From Astragalus membranaceus (taxonomy: Eukaryota; Streptophyta; Magnoliopsida; Fabales; Fabaceae): a stretch of DNA of 64,000 bases. Shown piece after piece: positions 11,532-23,267 of the stretch (positions are counted from its first letter, which is position 1; every line of letters begins with the position of its first letter). The notes under the pieces were generated by a model. It saw only the letters and a list, made by a program, of their open reading frames with translations, was not told the DNA's origin and searched no databases. Both the position numbers and the translations under genes were made by a program. The stretch is taken from the NCBI GenBank assembly GCA_039519185.1, contig CM076851.1, positions 27,590,857 to 27,654,856 on the forward strand, given 5' to 3'.

Positions 11532-11535
11532 CTAA

Positions 11536-14237
11536 TGTAACACCCCCTTCTAATAACCTTACTAATTAATAAAATCAGAGTTTCTTTTTTTTTTTTGAAA
11601 ACAATATAAGAGAGTGCTACACTTACTCCATTAAATCAACAACTTCAAATTTGCATAATTTGGCTAAAAGCAACAAGATACATAGCACCATAAAATACCG
11701 GTTCAGTTCGCATCAACTAAATACAGTCGTTACCACAGCGGAAAAATATTAAGTTCGAAAACAAATCCAATACATCACTAATAACAGTCTAACAGTGTAA
11801 TTAAAATAACACATAAACCTAAGACGCCCCCGGTGCTACGTATCAGAGCATGACACTCCCTACCAGACGAAGGCATAAGGATAACCTTCACTCGCTAATA
11901 CCTGCACGTTGCCGACATAAGAAGCAACATAAAAGCAGTAGGGTGAGTCTCTTTTCATAATTAATAACATATGGAAATAAGCACTGCATAGGAAAAGGTA
12001 ACTAGGCACACCGATTCACAACAAAGGCAGCAACCACATCACAATTACAATTCTCCAAACAACAATGCAAAAGGTATGGTTATGCGTGAAATGCAACCCA
12101 AACTCCACGGGCACATGCATGTCGGATCCGTCACCAAATACAATTAGGCCGTAGCCTCTGCTCACCAAATAAAATTAGGCCGAAGCCTCTGCTCACCAAT
12201 AATGCACATGTTTCATGGGATGCTATGGAAATGCACCACCACACACCACACAATTCATCAAACTCACCATTAAATCATCTCACCGATTTAAAATTAGGCC
12301 GAAGCCTCTGCTCACCAATTAAAATTAGGCCGAAGCCTCTGCTCGCCAATTAAAATTAGGCCGAAGCCTCTGCTCACCAATTATGCACATAATACACTCA
12401 CCAACTCAACCCACCACTCACACCAACACCAATTTCAATTAGGCAAATTTTAGAATTTGACACGACATAGGGAAAATGAATAAAATTGCCATTTAGACAC
12501 TTGAACACCTCAGCCCAGAAACACCAGTAAAATAATTTATTTTTGCATAAAATTGGAACATTTGGATAGACACTGAAATTAGCTTCGAAACGCATTTTGA
12601 ACCGTTAAATTTGGATAACCGAGTCAAAAGTTACATTAAAAACAAAACCGGAAAAATACTTAGACATCCTGGAAACTGGCGCATGGGCACTGGGCGCCCA
12701 GGAGCAACACAGAACTTGGCGCAGGGCGCTGGGCGCCCAGGAGCAACACAAAACTTGGCGCATGGCGCTGGCGCCCAGAAACAGCAACACGCGCATAGGC
12801 GCTGGCGCCCAGGAACTGGCGCAGGAACTGGCGCAGGGCGCCTAGCGCCCAGACACAGGCGCAGGAAAACTGGCGCAGGGAACACAGCGCCCATGCATAA
12901 GGCGCCTTGGCAAAACACGCAAGACAACTCTTTTAACTTCGAAATTAATTTTGCACGAGCCAAATACTCAGAATATGAGAACCCAACAAAAATTTTGGCA
13001 AAAAGTGACACGGCTCTTTGGCGCCCATGGGCTAGGCGCCTAAGGCCAAGACAAACCACAACTCCTATGACTCCAAAAATGATTTTACACGAGCCATTTA
13101 GCTTGGACATGAAAACCCAGTATCAATTTTCGCAAAATGAACAACATAAAATTGGGGCCCTTGGCGCCCATGGCACAAGGAACACGGCCAAATTTTGACC
13201 CAACACCTGAAACTGACTCTTTTTGTGTCCAGGAACTTCCATACCAAATTTGAAAACAAACCGAGCATCCAATCTCAGGGACCCTCGGTTCCCATGGTGC
13301 CTAGACACGAGCAACACAATTCTGCAACACTGGCGCAGACAAGGGAACCCGGCGCCCAGTGTCTAGACACAGAACCAGACACAGGCAACACAGACATAGT
13401 ACATGGGCGCCTGGTTCCCAGGAGCTAGACACAGTCTTAGACAGAATTTCCAGCAACACACACATACGCCTAGGAGCCTAAGGAGCCAACCAATTTCGAG
13501 TTCCTCACCACCAAAAATTCCCAAATTAAATCTCCAACCTTAATTTATCCATATAAGACTAATCATCACATTTACCACCAAAAATTCATTCAATCATAAC
13601 ACCAAACAATGGGCATGCATCATTCCTATTGTGTACAATTTCAACACCAATCAAACATCCATTTGCACAATTAAAAATTCAGCATAGCACAACATCACAA
13701 TATACCAATCATTCATAGAAATCACCCTAGGACCTAAGCCTAAGCATTACTAATTCGCATAAGGTATTAAAGATAAAAAGAGGACCCCCTAACCTTTAGG
13801 AATTCGAAATGCAAGGCACCCCTCCAAGAAAATCACCAACAATTTCTTCTCCCTCGCTTGAGCTTCCACCAAATGCCTTCTCTTCCCTTTGTTTTTCTTC
13901 AAAATCGTAGCTCCCTCCTTCTTTTCTCTCAACCCGAAGCCTCCTCTCTCTCTCCCTTTCTATTTTTTTTTTCCTTCTTTTGGCACACAAATGAGCTAAG
14001 CCTAATTTTCTAGCTTAAGTATGATTGGGCTTGGATCACGGGCTTTCTTCCACCACTTAAGCCCGAACGCTACACACCCCCCCTCAAAATAATTATTTCC
14101 AACCCAACTAAGGCTCACATATAGTAACACCTATAATTATTTTATTAAGTAATAAATAATAGTTATATTATTATTTCTACCACCCAATTTCATTTAATAA
14201 ATTAAATAGATTAATCTATTATTTTTGGGGCGTTACA
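11536..14237 (-). repeat. 5' LTR of LARD-3 (2702 bp)
   Basis: Near-identical to 5925-8625. The offset between the copies is 5611 at the outer end and 5612 after the T run near 11585. The only substitution I found is at 13397. The right edge GCGTTACA is followed by the target duplication AATGG. Confidence 0.92.
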
Positions 14238-14242
14238 AATGG

Positions 14243-17019
14243 TACAGGCGCAAGCTAGTGACGTGAAAGAAGCGCTTATTGGGAGGCAACCCATATTTCT
14301 GAACTTTTATCTTGCAATTTAAGTTTTGTGTTTTTAAGTTTTTCTAGTAGGAGTGTGTTTTGATTCATGTTAGAATAGAAATTGAAAACTGCATATCATT
14401 GTTGATTCTGGTGTGTGTTGTGAAAAGCTGAATGTGTGCCTAAATTGAAGTGTGTTTTGGTACCTAAGGATGCTGCCAAATTGACATAAATGACTGTGTA
14501 TGCAATAAGCAAAATGCAAAACAACAAGTGCATACCAAATGCATTTATGCAATTGTGCTTGATTGAAAAAATTCTTAGGTATAAAAACGTGTTTCAATCA
14601 AATTTGAGGTATGATTTAATTACTAAGTATTGTCTTGAGCTCAAACATTTTTTAGAATAAAAAATTACAAGTTCAGGTGAGACAATTTGGTTAAAAACTG
14701 AAAATCTGCAATAAGTTTGTCCAGCAACGAAAAAGCTTGTCCAGCAAATACCAGTAAAATATCAGATCAGAAAATGCATCTGATATGGGTCCAGCAACAA
14801 AAATCCTGGTCCAGCAAGACTTGATGCATAACATGTATTTTGCAATTTCTCTGTATGTTCATATCCTATGCTTGATATAATGACTGAAATGTATAGAATG
14901 GATGTGGAAACAAATAAATACATGTCAAATTGATTTGAAATGTTTTGAAATTCATGTTCCTATCCTATGCCTAATTGTCAAAATCTTTCAAATGTGTACA
15001 TTGATTGAAAATGAATTTGTTTGAAAGGCTTACAATGCTTGAGAATTTCAGCAATAGTTGCATGGCTCGGGGACGAGCCCATTTTCCAAGGAGGAAAGGC
15101 AGCTGCAGTTTTGCATCAGGATCACCAGGAACAAGGTGAAGAGTGGGCTAGAGATGACTTTGGGGAGAAGTTTGTTAACATGGATCAAGAACCTCCAGCT
15201 TGAGTTTGCTTTAAACGCTTTCATAGTTATTTCAGTTTATGTCATTTTATTCCAGTGCATGTTTATTTTGGTGTTTATGGTCATGTTTGAACATCACGTG
15301 CTTAGTATGTTTTGAACCGACTTTGTTTTGGTACGTTTATAAAATAGTTGTTGGATTTTAATTTGGTGTTTTATTCTATGTGTGATATCTTGAAATTCTT
15401 CCAACAACTTTTGTGGAAAACCATGTGAACTCAAAAGAGGTTCAAAAATGTTTTGGTTTTGAGAAATCAAGTTCATTTGGAAAATCAAAAGAAAAATGTT
15501 TGTGAAAACCTTAAATTCATAGTAAGATATTGTGATTGCACTCATTGACAACGAAATCTGATACTTTGAATTATCAAAAGTGAATGTTAACCAGGAATGA
15601 CATGAATTTGTTTGAAATTAGGACATACACATTTTGTGTGAATGAGTGAAACACAAACACAGATTATAAGTCTTCATTGTTTCATAGAAATTGATTTTGT
15701 TTCAGTCTCATGTTATTGTACAGGTCAAGGATACATGGAAAGGATCGGGGCAGTTTGTTTCTATAAACTCACTAAGCCAAAAAGCCAACCAAAATGATGA
15801 TAATATCCTTTGCTTACCCAGCTTTGAGCCTTGAAAGAAATTTTTCTTTCTTGAAACAGAACCATCAAACCTGTGGATTGAAAAAGAAATCTCCTTACCT
15901 TATGTTTTAGGGTAAGAGAGCAACCTTTTAGGTGATGGTCTATACTAAGTTGGGGAGAAAAGTTTAGTGCGACATAAAAGAATTTCAGGGCATTATTTGT
16001 GGTGTGAACTCAAAGGATTTTTAGGACACTAATTGTGTATCTATAAGAAAACAATCTTTTTGTTCAAAAGAAGTTTGATCTTTTATATTCTCAAAAAGAA
16101 AAAAAAAAGAAAAAAAAGTGAAAAAAAAAGAGTTATATGTTATTTATAGTACAATTGTATAATATTTGAGCGATTGCAATTAGTATGTAAATAGTAATTA
16201 GTGAATAGAATTTTTGGTTGCTCTTTTAATCCTAAAGCATACTTTGTTATCCAGAAAAACCAAGTTTGTTTGTAGCTCAGCCTCATTACAACCCTGAAAA
16301 GACCTTAGTGATCCATGATTGAATTGACCGATGCATTAACTTGTGAGACAGGTAACATAATTGATTGAAATGATTCAGTGAATGATGTGAGAGAATCCCT
16401 ACCTGGTTAGTTGAGAGAACCATACACTATCTGGTGAGAAATGTGTTGTTCCTAATTGAAATACAATGGATTGTATAACAGCTTAACTTACATGATGATG
16501 CATCAATTGTATTTTGATTGATACTGTTAGTTGTGGGCAACATAAATCTTTATGTGAAATGAGCTTGATTGATTGAAAACCATCATCATTGTTGAAAAGT
16601 ATTTTGATTGCGGTGATACAAGTGTTGGAAATACTTTTTGAATATACTTAACAGATTGGAATTGAAGTGGAAAAATTCGGGTAGCAAACGGTCTCATTTT
16701 TCACTAAACTTCCACTAGTGGAAGTTACACTTAAAACATCAGCAATTGTGTTTTGCACTGGATTACCACTGGTGGAAGTTGCCCTTAAAAACTGTCTGTT
16801 AAGAAAAGTAGGCACTTTGTGTCCAGCCAGAATAGGTCTTGTCCAGCAAGAGACCAACTTTCTTCAAGTGCAGGAAATCATCTCTTGTCCAGCAAGCTAA
16901 ATAGTGTTCAGCAAGATGTCAGACAGAAACTCATCTAACTGGTGGTCCAACAAGATTATTTCGCGTCCAGCAAGACTACCTTTCTTCATGTGCAGGAAAT
17001 TTGTTTTATGAAGGGCTCG
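14243..17019 (+). other. LARD-2 3' internal region and unresolved start of its 3' LTR
   Basis: After the LARD-3 duplication the sequence resumes with the Athila-type post-coding landmark (14273-14292). It contains many copies of GTCCAGCAA (14719-14820 and 16819-17019), a purine-rich tract near 15951-15962 that may be the polypurine tract, and an A-rich tract at 16096-16131. The 3' LTR must start somewhere between about 15968 and 17019, but the matching part of the 5' LTR is missing, so I cannot place it. A short direct repeat of the type ACTxGTGGAAGTT lies at 16712-16790. No gene is seen. Confidence 0.6.
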
Positions 17020-17990
17020 TCCAGCAAGCCCTATTGTGTCCAGCAAGCTGAGGTTTCTTCATTAGTAGGAAAGCTAAAATACAAAGGGCTCATCCAGCAA
17101 CCAAAGTGATGTCCAGCACGCCGTTTTAACGAGGTTACGGATCTGTTAACTTTTCAGCTGCTATAAAAGGGTTCTTTCACTTCTTTTTCACACATTTTGA
17201 GATCTTAAGAAGAGGAGAGCATAGGGCATGAACCAAGGAAACAAATAAGTGGATTTTTTAATCATAGTGAAACTTGGAAAAGTGGTAACTATTGATTGTT
17301 CTTCATCTCTTTCTCTTGTATCTTTGTAAAGCTTCCATGGAAATGGATAACTAACTATTTTCTTATTGGGATTGGATGAAGTTGACTTCAATTTCATGTA
17401 TACCTAAAGTTTCTATATGAATCTATCATCAATATCTTATTTAGTTTAATGATTTTATCTTGAACTTCATGCTTTTGATAAATTGATCACTTATTGAATG
17501 ATTATTGATGATATAATTGGTTGGGAAACTGGTTATAGAATCTGAACTAGATAGAATCATCTACAACAACAAACATCTAGGAATAGATTAAGTGCTGTAG
17601 TCTTGTTTTACCTAAGCTTAATGCTATTGACATATTAAATGGTAGAGGAATCTTCATTTATATCAATCAATAGATGTTTCAACTTTATTAAGGGATTAAC
17701 TTAGTTGGATGATTGGTAGGATAAACCAAAATTAGAATTGATATAGATTCAGTTTAGAAATCATGCTATGCCATGGAATGAAGTTGGTGAAATCCAATTC
17801 CAATACTCTTAAGTAATTTGAATCACTCTCCTGGAATTTGTGTTTAAGTTAGAAGTATAAAAGTCAACTAAAACTCTCTTTACACTTCACTTTAGGCATA
17901 AGATTAATTGAATGACTTATTAATATTCTCAAATCCCTGTGGATACGATACCTGATACATTGTATTAGGACAATTGTAAAAGTCTTATCA
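17020..17990 (+). repeat. 3' LTR of LARD-2 (part alignable with the 5' LTR)
   Basis: This aligns with 4077-5061 and ends in AGTCTTATCA. It contains the same TATA-like CTATAAAAGGG (about 17160-17170), which would give a transcript start in the middle of the LTR. It lacks the 13 bases found at about 5034-5046 in the 5' copy. It is directly followed by the Tat-element ORF at 17991. Confidence 0.85.
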
Positions 17991-18260
17991 ACGGTCCCAG
18001 CAGAGCAGACCCGTTTGTACAATCAAAGCAAGCCTTTGGACCAGCGCATCAATGAGCTAGAGTCCCAGAAAGGGGTATTTATTTACGACAGGGAGCGTGG
18101 TCAAAGTGAGGTGTTGTCTACAATCTCTTCATGGGAAAGGCTTCGTGTTCGTTTGGCAAATTCCTCCGCTGTCGCCCCTGTTGCTGTTGAATCTTCGATG
18201 GCCGCCAACCCTGATCCAGCCGTCCTCCCTTCTGGTCAAGAGGTTCCTAAATCCGTGTAG
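17991..18260 (+). pseudogene. Antisense ORF fragment of the Tat element
   Basis: The frame is open from the LARD-2 boundary at 17991 to a stop at 18258-18260 (about 89 codons) with no usable start, so its N-terminal part has been cut off. The peptide is charged and perhaps coiled-coil at first (RINELESQKG), then Ala/Pro/Ser-rich. It lies between the end of integrase and where the 3' LTR should be, on the opposite strand to pol. Additional antisense ORFs at exactly this place are known in Tat/Retand-type elements. I do not recognise a domain; identity as such an ORF is inferred from position. Confidence 0.45.
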
Positions 18261-18397
18261 AGGGAAGGTTCCGTAACAGCAGATTAGGGGTAGCCTGCTC
18301 CCATACTGATTTATTTTCCACTAGATCGTCGGTGTGTGGCGAGCCATTTTGACAATTTCTTTTTTAATTAACATTTCTCTTTTCCTTGCATACTTTC

Positions 18398-19906
18398 CTA
18401 TAGAGTAGGATAATATGCTTTGAGATATTTGTCCTTAATTTTTGTTTCGAACTCTTCTCCGTCTAGAGTGATTAAACGGTATGCCGCACTCTTGTATACT
18501 TCACTCACAATGTAGGGCCCATCCCAATTTGGGGACCACTTGCCAAACTGGGGATCTTTCCTCCCAAGTGGCAGAAAAGTCTTCCACACGAGGTCACCCT
18601 CAACAAACTTCTTTGACTTGACGTGTTTGTTGTAGGCTCGGGCCGTTTTGGCTTTATTCATCTCAATTCTGCTGAGGGCAGCCAGCCTGTCATCATCCAT
18701 CGAGTCCAACTCCATTAACATCGCTTGTTGGTATCCAAGTAGAGGGAGTGTTGTCGAGCTACCCTTAATGAAGCCACACTGATCTCCAGTGGTAGCACGG
18801 CATCCTGCACATATACCAAATGATAGGGAGTCGCCCCGTGGTCGTGGACTTAGAGAGTTTCTCATAGCCCAAAGAACCTCATTGAGGGTCTCGTGCCACC
18901 GTCGAGGCTTATCCTCTATGTTCTTCTTGATGAGCTCAATGATGACCTTGTTGGTAACCTCTGCTTGTCCATTAGCTTGAGCATAATAAGGAGACGAATG
19001 TCTCATCTTGATGTCGTATTCTTGAGCAAAGGCCACCACCTGTTCCCCGGTGAACATTGTGCCTTGATTGGCCGTGATGGTTTCAGGAATACCAAATCTG
19101 TATATGATTTGGTTTTCTATGAATCTAATCACTGTAGCCTGATTGACACTCCCTAAAGGCACGGCTTCCACCCATTTAGTGAAGTAATCAGTGGCTACAA
19201 TAATGAAATTATGGCCCTTTGACTTTGGAGGGTATATCTTACCGATTAGATCCATGGCCCACCCTCTGAATGGCCAATGTTTGACAATGGGATGGAGCTC
19301 GTCCGCAGGCACTCTTTGTATTGGTCCATGAAGCTGGCAAGCCTCACGTCCCGTTGCAAACTGGAAGCAATCGTCCGTGATCGTCGGCCAATAGTATCCA
19401 TGTCTGTAGATAAGCCATTTCATGATGGGGCCAGACCTGTGTGCGCCACAAATCCCTGCATGGATTTGTGCCATCACCATATAAGCATCATTTCTCTTGA
19501 GGCATCGCAACAACACCCCATTGGCGCTTCTCTTATAAAGATCGTCCCCTATCGAGACATACTTCAGTGCCTTATGCTTGACCTTGAAGTCGGTGTCAAC
19601 CGTTGGATTACAGAGGTACCTTGTCAACACTCCGATCCAAGCATTGGCAGGATCCTCTTCGACCGGAACGAAGGCATCTTGTTGCAATAACTCGACCACC
19701 AGCTCCTTGTAGTCCGAGGCTTGTTGGGCCAAATCATTTGCCTCTTGGTTCTCATTTTTGGGGACATACATGATAACAGCATCGGCGAAAAACATCAACA
19801 AGTTATGCGCCGAGGTTCGCAACTGCCCGAGTTTCGTGTTGTAACACTTGTACTCCCTAATGATCTGTTTAATCACCATCTATGACTCCCCCTTTATTTC
19901 TACATA
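18398..19906 (-). pseudogene. Tat element: end of archaeal-type RNase H and integrase
   Basis: A 493-codon open stretch starts at 19879, with the same frame continuing from the solo-LTR boundary. It begins with the end of the second RNase H (NENQEANDLAQQ) and runs into integrase: zinc-binding region H140, H147, C171, C181, the catalytic core D210, position 271 and E307, and a C-terminal domain ending KAYYPTL. Two substitutions break key residues: the second catalytic Asp is Asn (ITANQGTMFTG), and the first Cys of the usual GCEAC pair is Arg (GREAC). The integrase is therefore expected to be dead even though the frame is open. Confidence 0.85.
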
Positions 19907-19911
19907 CCGGG

Positions 19912-22587
19912 TGTAGCGACCGAAAAACCCGAAGGAGGGATTCTTCGTCATTTTGAAAATGAAGCCGCCATCAATATTTATTAAATATGAAAACATTGAA
20001 AAAACCTTTATTTTTGGGTTCGGGGGTCGATTATGTGTGGGGAAGGTATTAGCACCCCACAACATCCTTTCAAAAGAAATGTTACCATTTAATTTAATGT
20101 GTAGAAAGAAAGTTAATTCGAAGAAGTCACTCTAATTTACCCTTTTTATTATTTGCAAAATTGAAAAGGAAGACTTAATAAAAATTTTAGTTTTTTGTGC
20201 TTAACAGGAGTGGGCCCCTGCTCCTACGTATCTCCAAGTGCGATGGAGAAATCAAATACGTAGTTCTTGGGTAGAAAATGTTGTTGTGTTTGGTGTTTTT
20301 TTATTTATTTTTGAAATTGGGGATAAGTATTTGTAATGACCAAACAACTAAAATTCAGAGTGGTCATCACTCATATCCCATTTGAAAAATATAGTTGTTA
20401 TTGACGATCAAACAAGTTAAACTTAGAGTGACCATTAATAATAACCTACTTTTATGTTTGGGAAAATGTTTATTTGTAGAAAAGAAATTTAAAAAAAAAG
20501 GGAAAGAAAATGGGGTGTATGTTTAAAAAGAGGTGTGACTAGGAGCAGAAGGTTGTATTTTTAAAAAAGGAGGTGCAAACAGCGGGCCCAGATCGCTTAT
20601 TAGTTAGCTGGCCTGCGTTTTCAAAAAGGGTTGCATGGGGCATATTATCAAAACTGAGTGGTGTAATTAGAAACATGTGTTGTATCATTAAAAAAGAGGG
20701 TTCGTTAGTAACATGGCCTTAAGTGAGGGTGCTGTATTAATAAAAAGGGGGGGTGTTATTAGCCCACGAAAGGGGGGGTGTTACAGCCCAGTTCACGTTC
20801 TGTGCTTATCAGCCCACGAAATATGGGCTTAAGTGAGGGTGCTGTATTAATAAAAAGGGGGGGTGTTATTATTAACATGGCCTGCGAATGAGCAGAAGGG
20901 TTGTATGAATTAAACACAGGGGTGTAAAGATAAATCTGAGTTTATTTTAAAAGAAAAAAAACAAAATGATATAAAAGGGAAACTAACACTTTGAAACCCT
21001 AATTTTCCATTCTTCCCTCTTCTCTCAGCACCGCACCCATATCTAAAATGGAGAGAAGAAATTTCATGGAGAGAGAGAGCGAGAGAACTTTTTTGGAGAG
21101 AGAAACAGGGAAAGGATAGAGAAAGATGAAGGGGAGAGAGAATACGGAACAAAGGGGAAAGAAGAGGGACAGTGGTGATGGTGAAAGACACGACAGAAGG
21201 CTTGGTTCAACAGTGGTGGTTACGGTGAAGTTGCCGGAGGTCACGGTGGTTGAGGGTTAACAGCGTTGGTGCGCCGCGGTGGGGGAAAGGGATAGAAACG
21301 AAGGTGACGGTCAGAGGTGGTGGGCTCCGGCCGGCCGTTTCTTGACTGGCGAAAACGATGGCGACGGCTACAACGACTGAGGCGGGGATTCACGGTGGTG
21401 TTCAGGCTGGTTTTGCGACGACGACGAGGTGAAATGCAGAGGTGGGGAGAGGAAAACTACGTTTCTGCGATCTTGGGACAAACGACCATCGTCTACGGTG
21501 GCTGGAATTAATGGTATGATTCTGGCCTTTTTTATTTCGTTTTTTTTCTTTCGTTCATACTCTCACTCTGATGTTCCTCTTGTTGTTTTTGCCCTTTTTG
21601 ATTTCTGAGCCTCTTCTATTTTATTTCTAAAAAAACTAAGTTTCATTAACTGTTTTTGGATCCACTGGTTTTGATTTTTCTGCTTCTGAGAACCCAAACA
21701 GAATAGTTAAGCTAATGATGTACTAGGCTAACTTGTTTAAAAATAAAACTCATCAGACCTAAACATAAAAACGTGTGTACTAAAAAAAAGGGCCAACCTA
21801 ATTTCCAGCCTCAGAAAATTTCCCTTTGCTTGCTGTTACTGCTTCTGAAGACTCACTGTTACTGCTGTCTTTGTTTCAGAATCTTTGTTGTTTCGTGATT
21901 AGGAATATAGCGTGAAAACCCTATTCTTTTTTCTTTGGTTTTCGTATCAATGTGTGTGTGTGTGTGTGTGTGTATTTTTCAGTGTATTTTGGTGTCAAAT
22001 TTTGTTGATTGTGTGCTGCCTGTGTATAGGTTAATTTTCTGTGTGTTCTGGTGGCAATTTCGTTCCCTCATTGCTGTGTTACTGTTTGGGTATTTATAGG
22101 TGGGTTGATGAGGTGCCGAGGGGCTCAAAGGGCAGTCAGCAATTAGGGCAAAAATGGCACCAAAAGGACAGCATCTTGAGGAGGAATAAAAAGGACAAGA
22201 GCTGGCACCAAGGACAGTCAAATGAAGGACAAGGAATCAAAATGACAGACAAGGAGAAAGCTGCTGCGCCCCTTTTTTCTTTTTTTCCTTTTTTTTTGAA
22301 ATTTTGTATTTTTTAATTTTTTGTATTATTTTTTTGCTGTTTGTTTTTTGGCTCATATTTGTAAAAAACGGTATTATATAACAAAAGACTTTTGGCTATT
22401 CAGCTTTCTATTTATCATTCTATTATTTTTGCACCGATAACGATAGACAACAACGAAATAAAATAAAACGAGCATCGAACAATCGTTGTACGAGAGTGCC
22501 GAAGACACGCGCGTTTAGAACAATATGTGACGCGATGAGAATAAGAATTTTGGATTTTAATTGGTCGGACAAAATTAGGGTATGACA
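19912..22587 (-). mobile_element. Solo LTR (2.68 kb) inside the Tat RNase H, probably Ogre/Tat-like
   Basis: It runs TGTAGCGACC...GGTATGACA on the plus strand and is flanked by the perfect 5-bp duplication CCGGG (19907-19911 and 22588-22592). The host RNase H reading resumes on both sides. There is no internal coding region. Features inside are a GT run at 21954-21972, purine-rich stretches at 21040-21150, and a direct repeat of about 45 bases around GGGCTTAAGTGAGGGTGCTG (about 20720 and 20826). Minus orientation is inferred from the TGTCATACCCTAATTT start, which resembles legume Ogre LTRs. Confidence 0.8.
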
Positions 22588-22592
22588 CCGGG

Positions 22593-23182
22593 TCTTCAAG
22601 GCGGCAGGGATATCAAGTCCCATGATCAATGCTTCGTATTCGGCTTGATTATTGGAAGCTTGATCCCCTATCCTGCACATGAACCTCCACGTTTGATCGC
22701 AAGGGCTGGTGATGACTACACCAATGCCTGCCCCTGTTTGGGTGCTCGATCCATCAAACATGAGGACCCAAGGCTTCAAGCCCAAGTAGTTGACAAACTC
22801 GGGTGGAGCATTGTGTATCTACACAATGATGCTGAGCCAGGAAATCGGCCAAGGCTTGTCCTTTGATTGCTCTTAGTGGCATATAAGTCAAGGCAAACGC
22901 GTTTAACTTAATGGCCCACTTGACAAGTCTTCTCTGTAAGACGGGCCTATTAAGGAGATATTTGATAATATCCACTTTGCACACAACCAAAACTTCTTTA
23001 GGTAAAAGATAATATTCAAGTTTAGTACAAGCATTAAACAAAGATAGACAAAGCTTCTCAATAGGAGAATATCTAGTCTCAGCATCATTGAGAATCCTGC
23101 TAAGATAATATATAGCGCGCTCGGCGCCACTATCATCATCTTGGGCTAACAAGTAGCCGATAGCTTGGTCTTTGAGCCGCAA
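22593..23182 (-). pseudogene. Tat element: RNase H and start of archaeal-type RNase H
   Basis: In 23182-22754 the peptide carries the RNase H/RT-connection features of Ty3/gypsy elements (LAQDDDSGAERAIYYLSR, RYSPIEKLCLSL, KYLLNRPVLQRRLVKW). It overlaps, in another frame, a second RNase H that starts near 22785 (VLMFDGSSTQTGAGIG, with the catalytic Asp of FDGS, and ASNNQAEYEALIMGL). Two successive RNase H domains are typical of the Tat lineage. The second domain is cut after about 60 residues by the solo LTR and continues at 19906. The frame change at about 22770 is a degenerative frameshift. Confidence 0.8.
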
Positions 23183-23267
23183 TGTATAGCTTCGGAGGCT
23201 TTCCAGGCTGCGGAGGCACCCAGACAGGGAAATTAGTCAAGGAAGCCTTGATCTGGTCAAAGGCTTC

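Larger units (their letters stand above)
5925..14237 (-). mobile_element. LARD-3: complete, young, non-coding Tekay-like LTR element (8.3 kb)
   Basis: Two LTRs (5925-8625 and 11536-14237) start TGTAACACC and end GCGTTACA on the plus strand. The target duplication AATGG is perfect (5920-5924 and 14238-14242). The tRNA-iMet primer site lies beside the right LTR and a polypurine tract beside the left one, so the element points to the minus strand. The 2.9-kb internal region codes for nothing recognisable except, next to the polypurine tract, a fossil of the last pol codons typical of Tekay/Del chromoviruses (minus strand, GAGGACGAAATTCC). The LTRs differ by one substitution (C at 7785, T at 13397) and one base in a T run, as judged by eye. 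It is therefore a recent insertion of an element that must be mobilised in trans. Confidence 0.9.
4077..17990 (+). mobile_element. LARD-2: Athila-like non-autonomous LTR element, split by LARD-3
   Basis: The element has a partial 5' LTR (4077-5061), a tRNA-Asp-type primer site (5067), one gag-like ORF (5252-5917), the post-coding landmark GCGCTTATTGGGAGGCAACC (14273-14292), a purine-rich stretch TTGGGGAGAAAA (from about 15951) and a 3' LTR ending at 17990. The 8.3-kb LARD-3 is inserted at 5925-14237 with an AATGG duplication. Without it about 5.6 kb remain and no pol genes. The left part of its 5' LTR is missing because LARD-1 starts at 4076. The right end abuts an ORF of the Tat element that is open right up to 17991, which suggests that LARD-2 jumped into the Tat element. 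Confidence 0.75.

Noticed and set aside
15021..15551. Short ORFs in the LARD-2 3' region as a possible env-like gene
   Set aside because: Different short frames on both strands, no signal peptide or membrane segments in order, and not placed in a continuous frame.
20910..21511. ORFs on both strands in the solo LTR
   Set aside because: Purine/pyrimidine-rich stretch with overlapping open frames, no domain; part of an LTR untranslated region.
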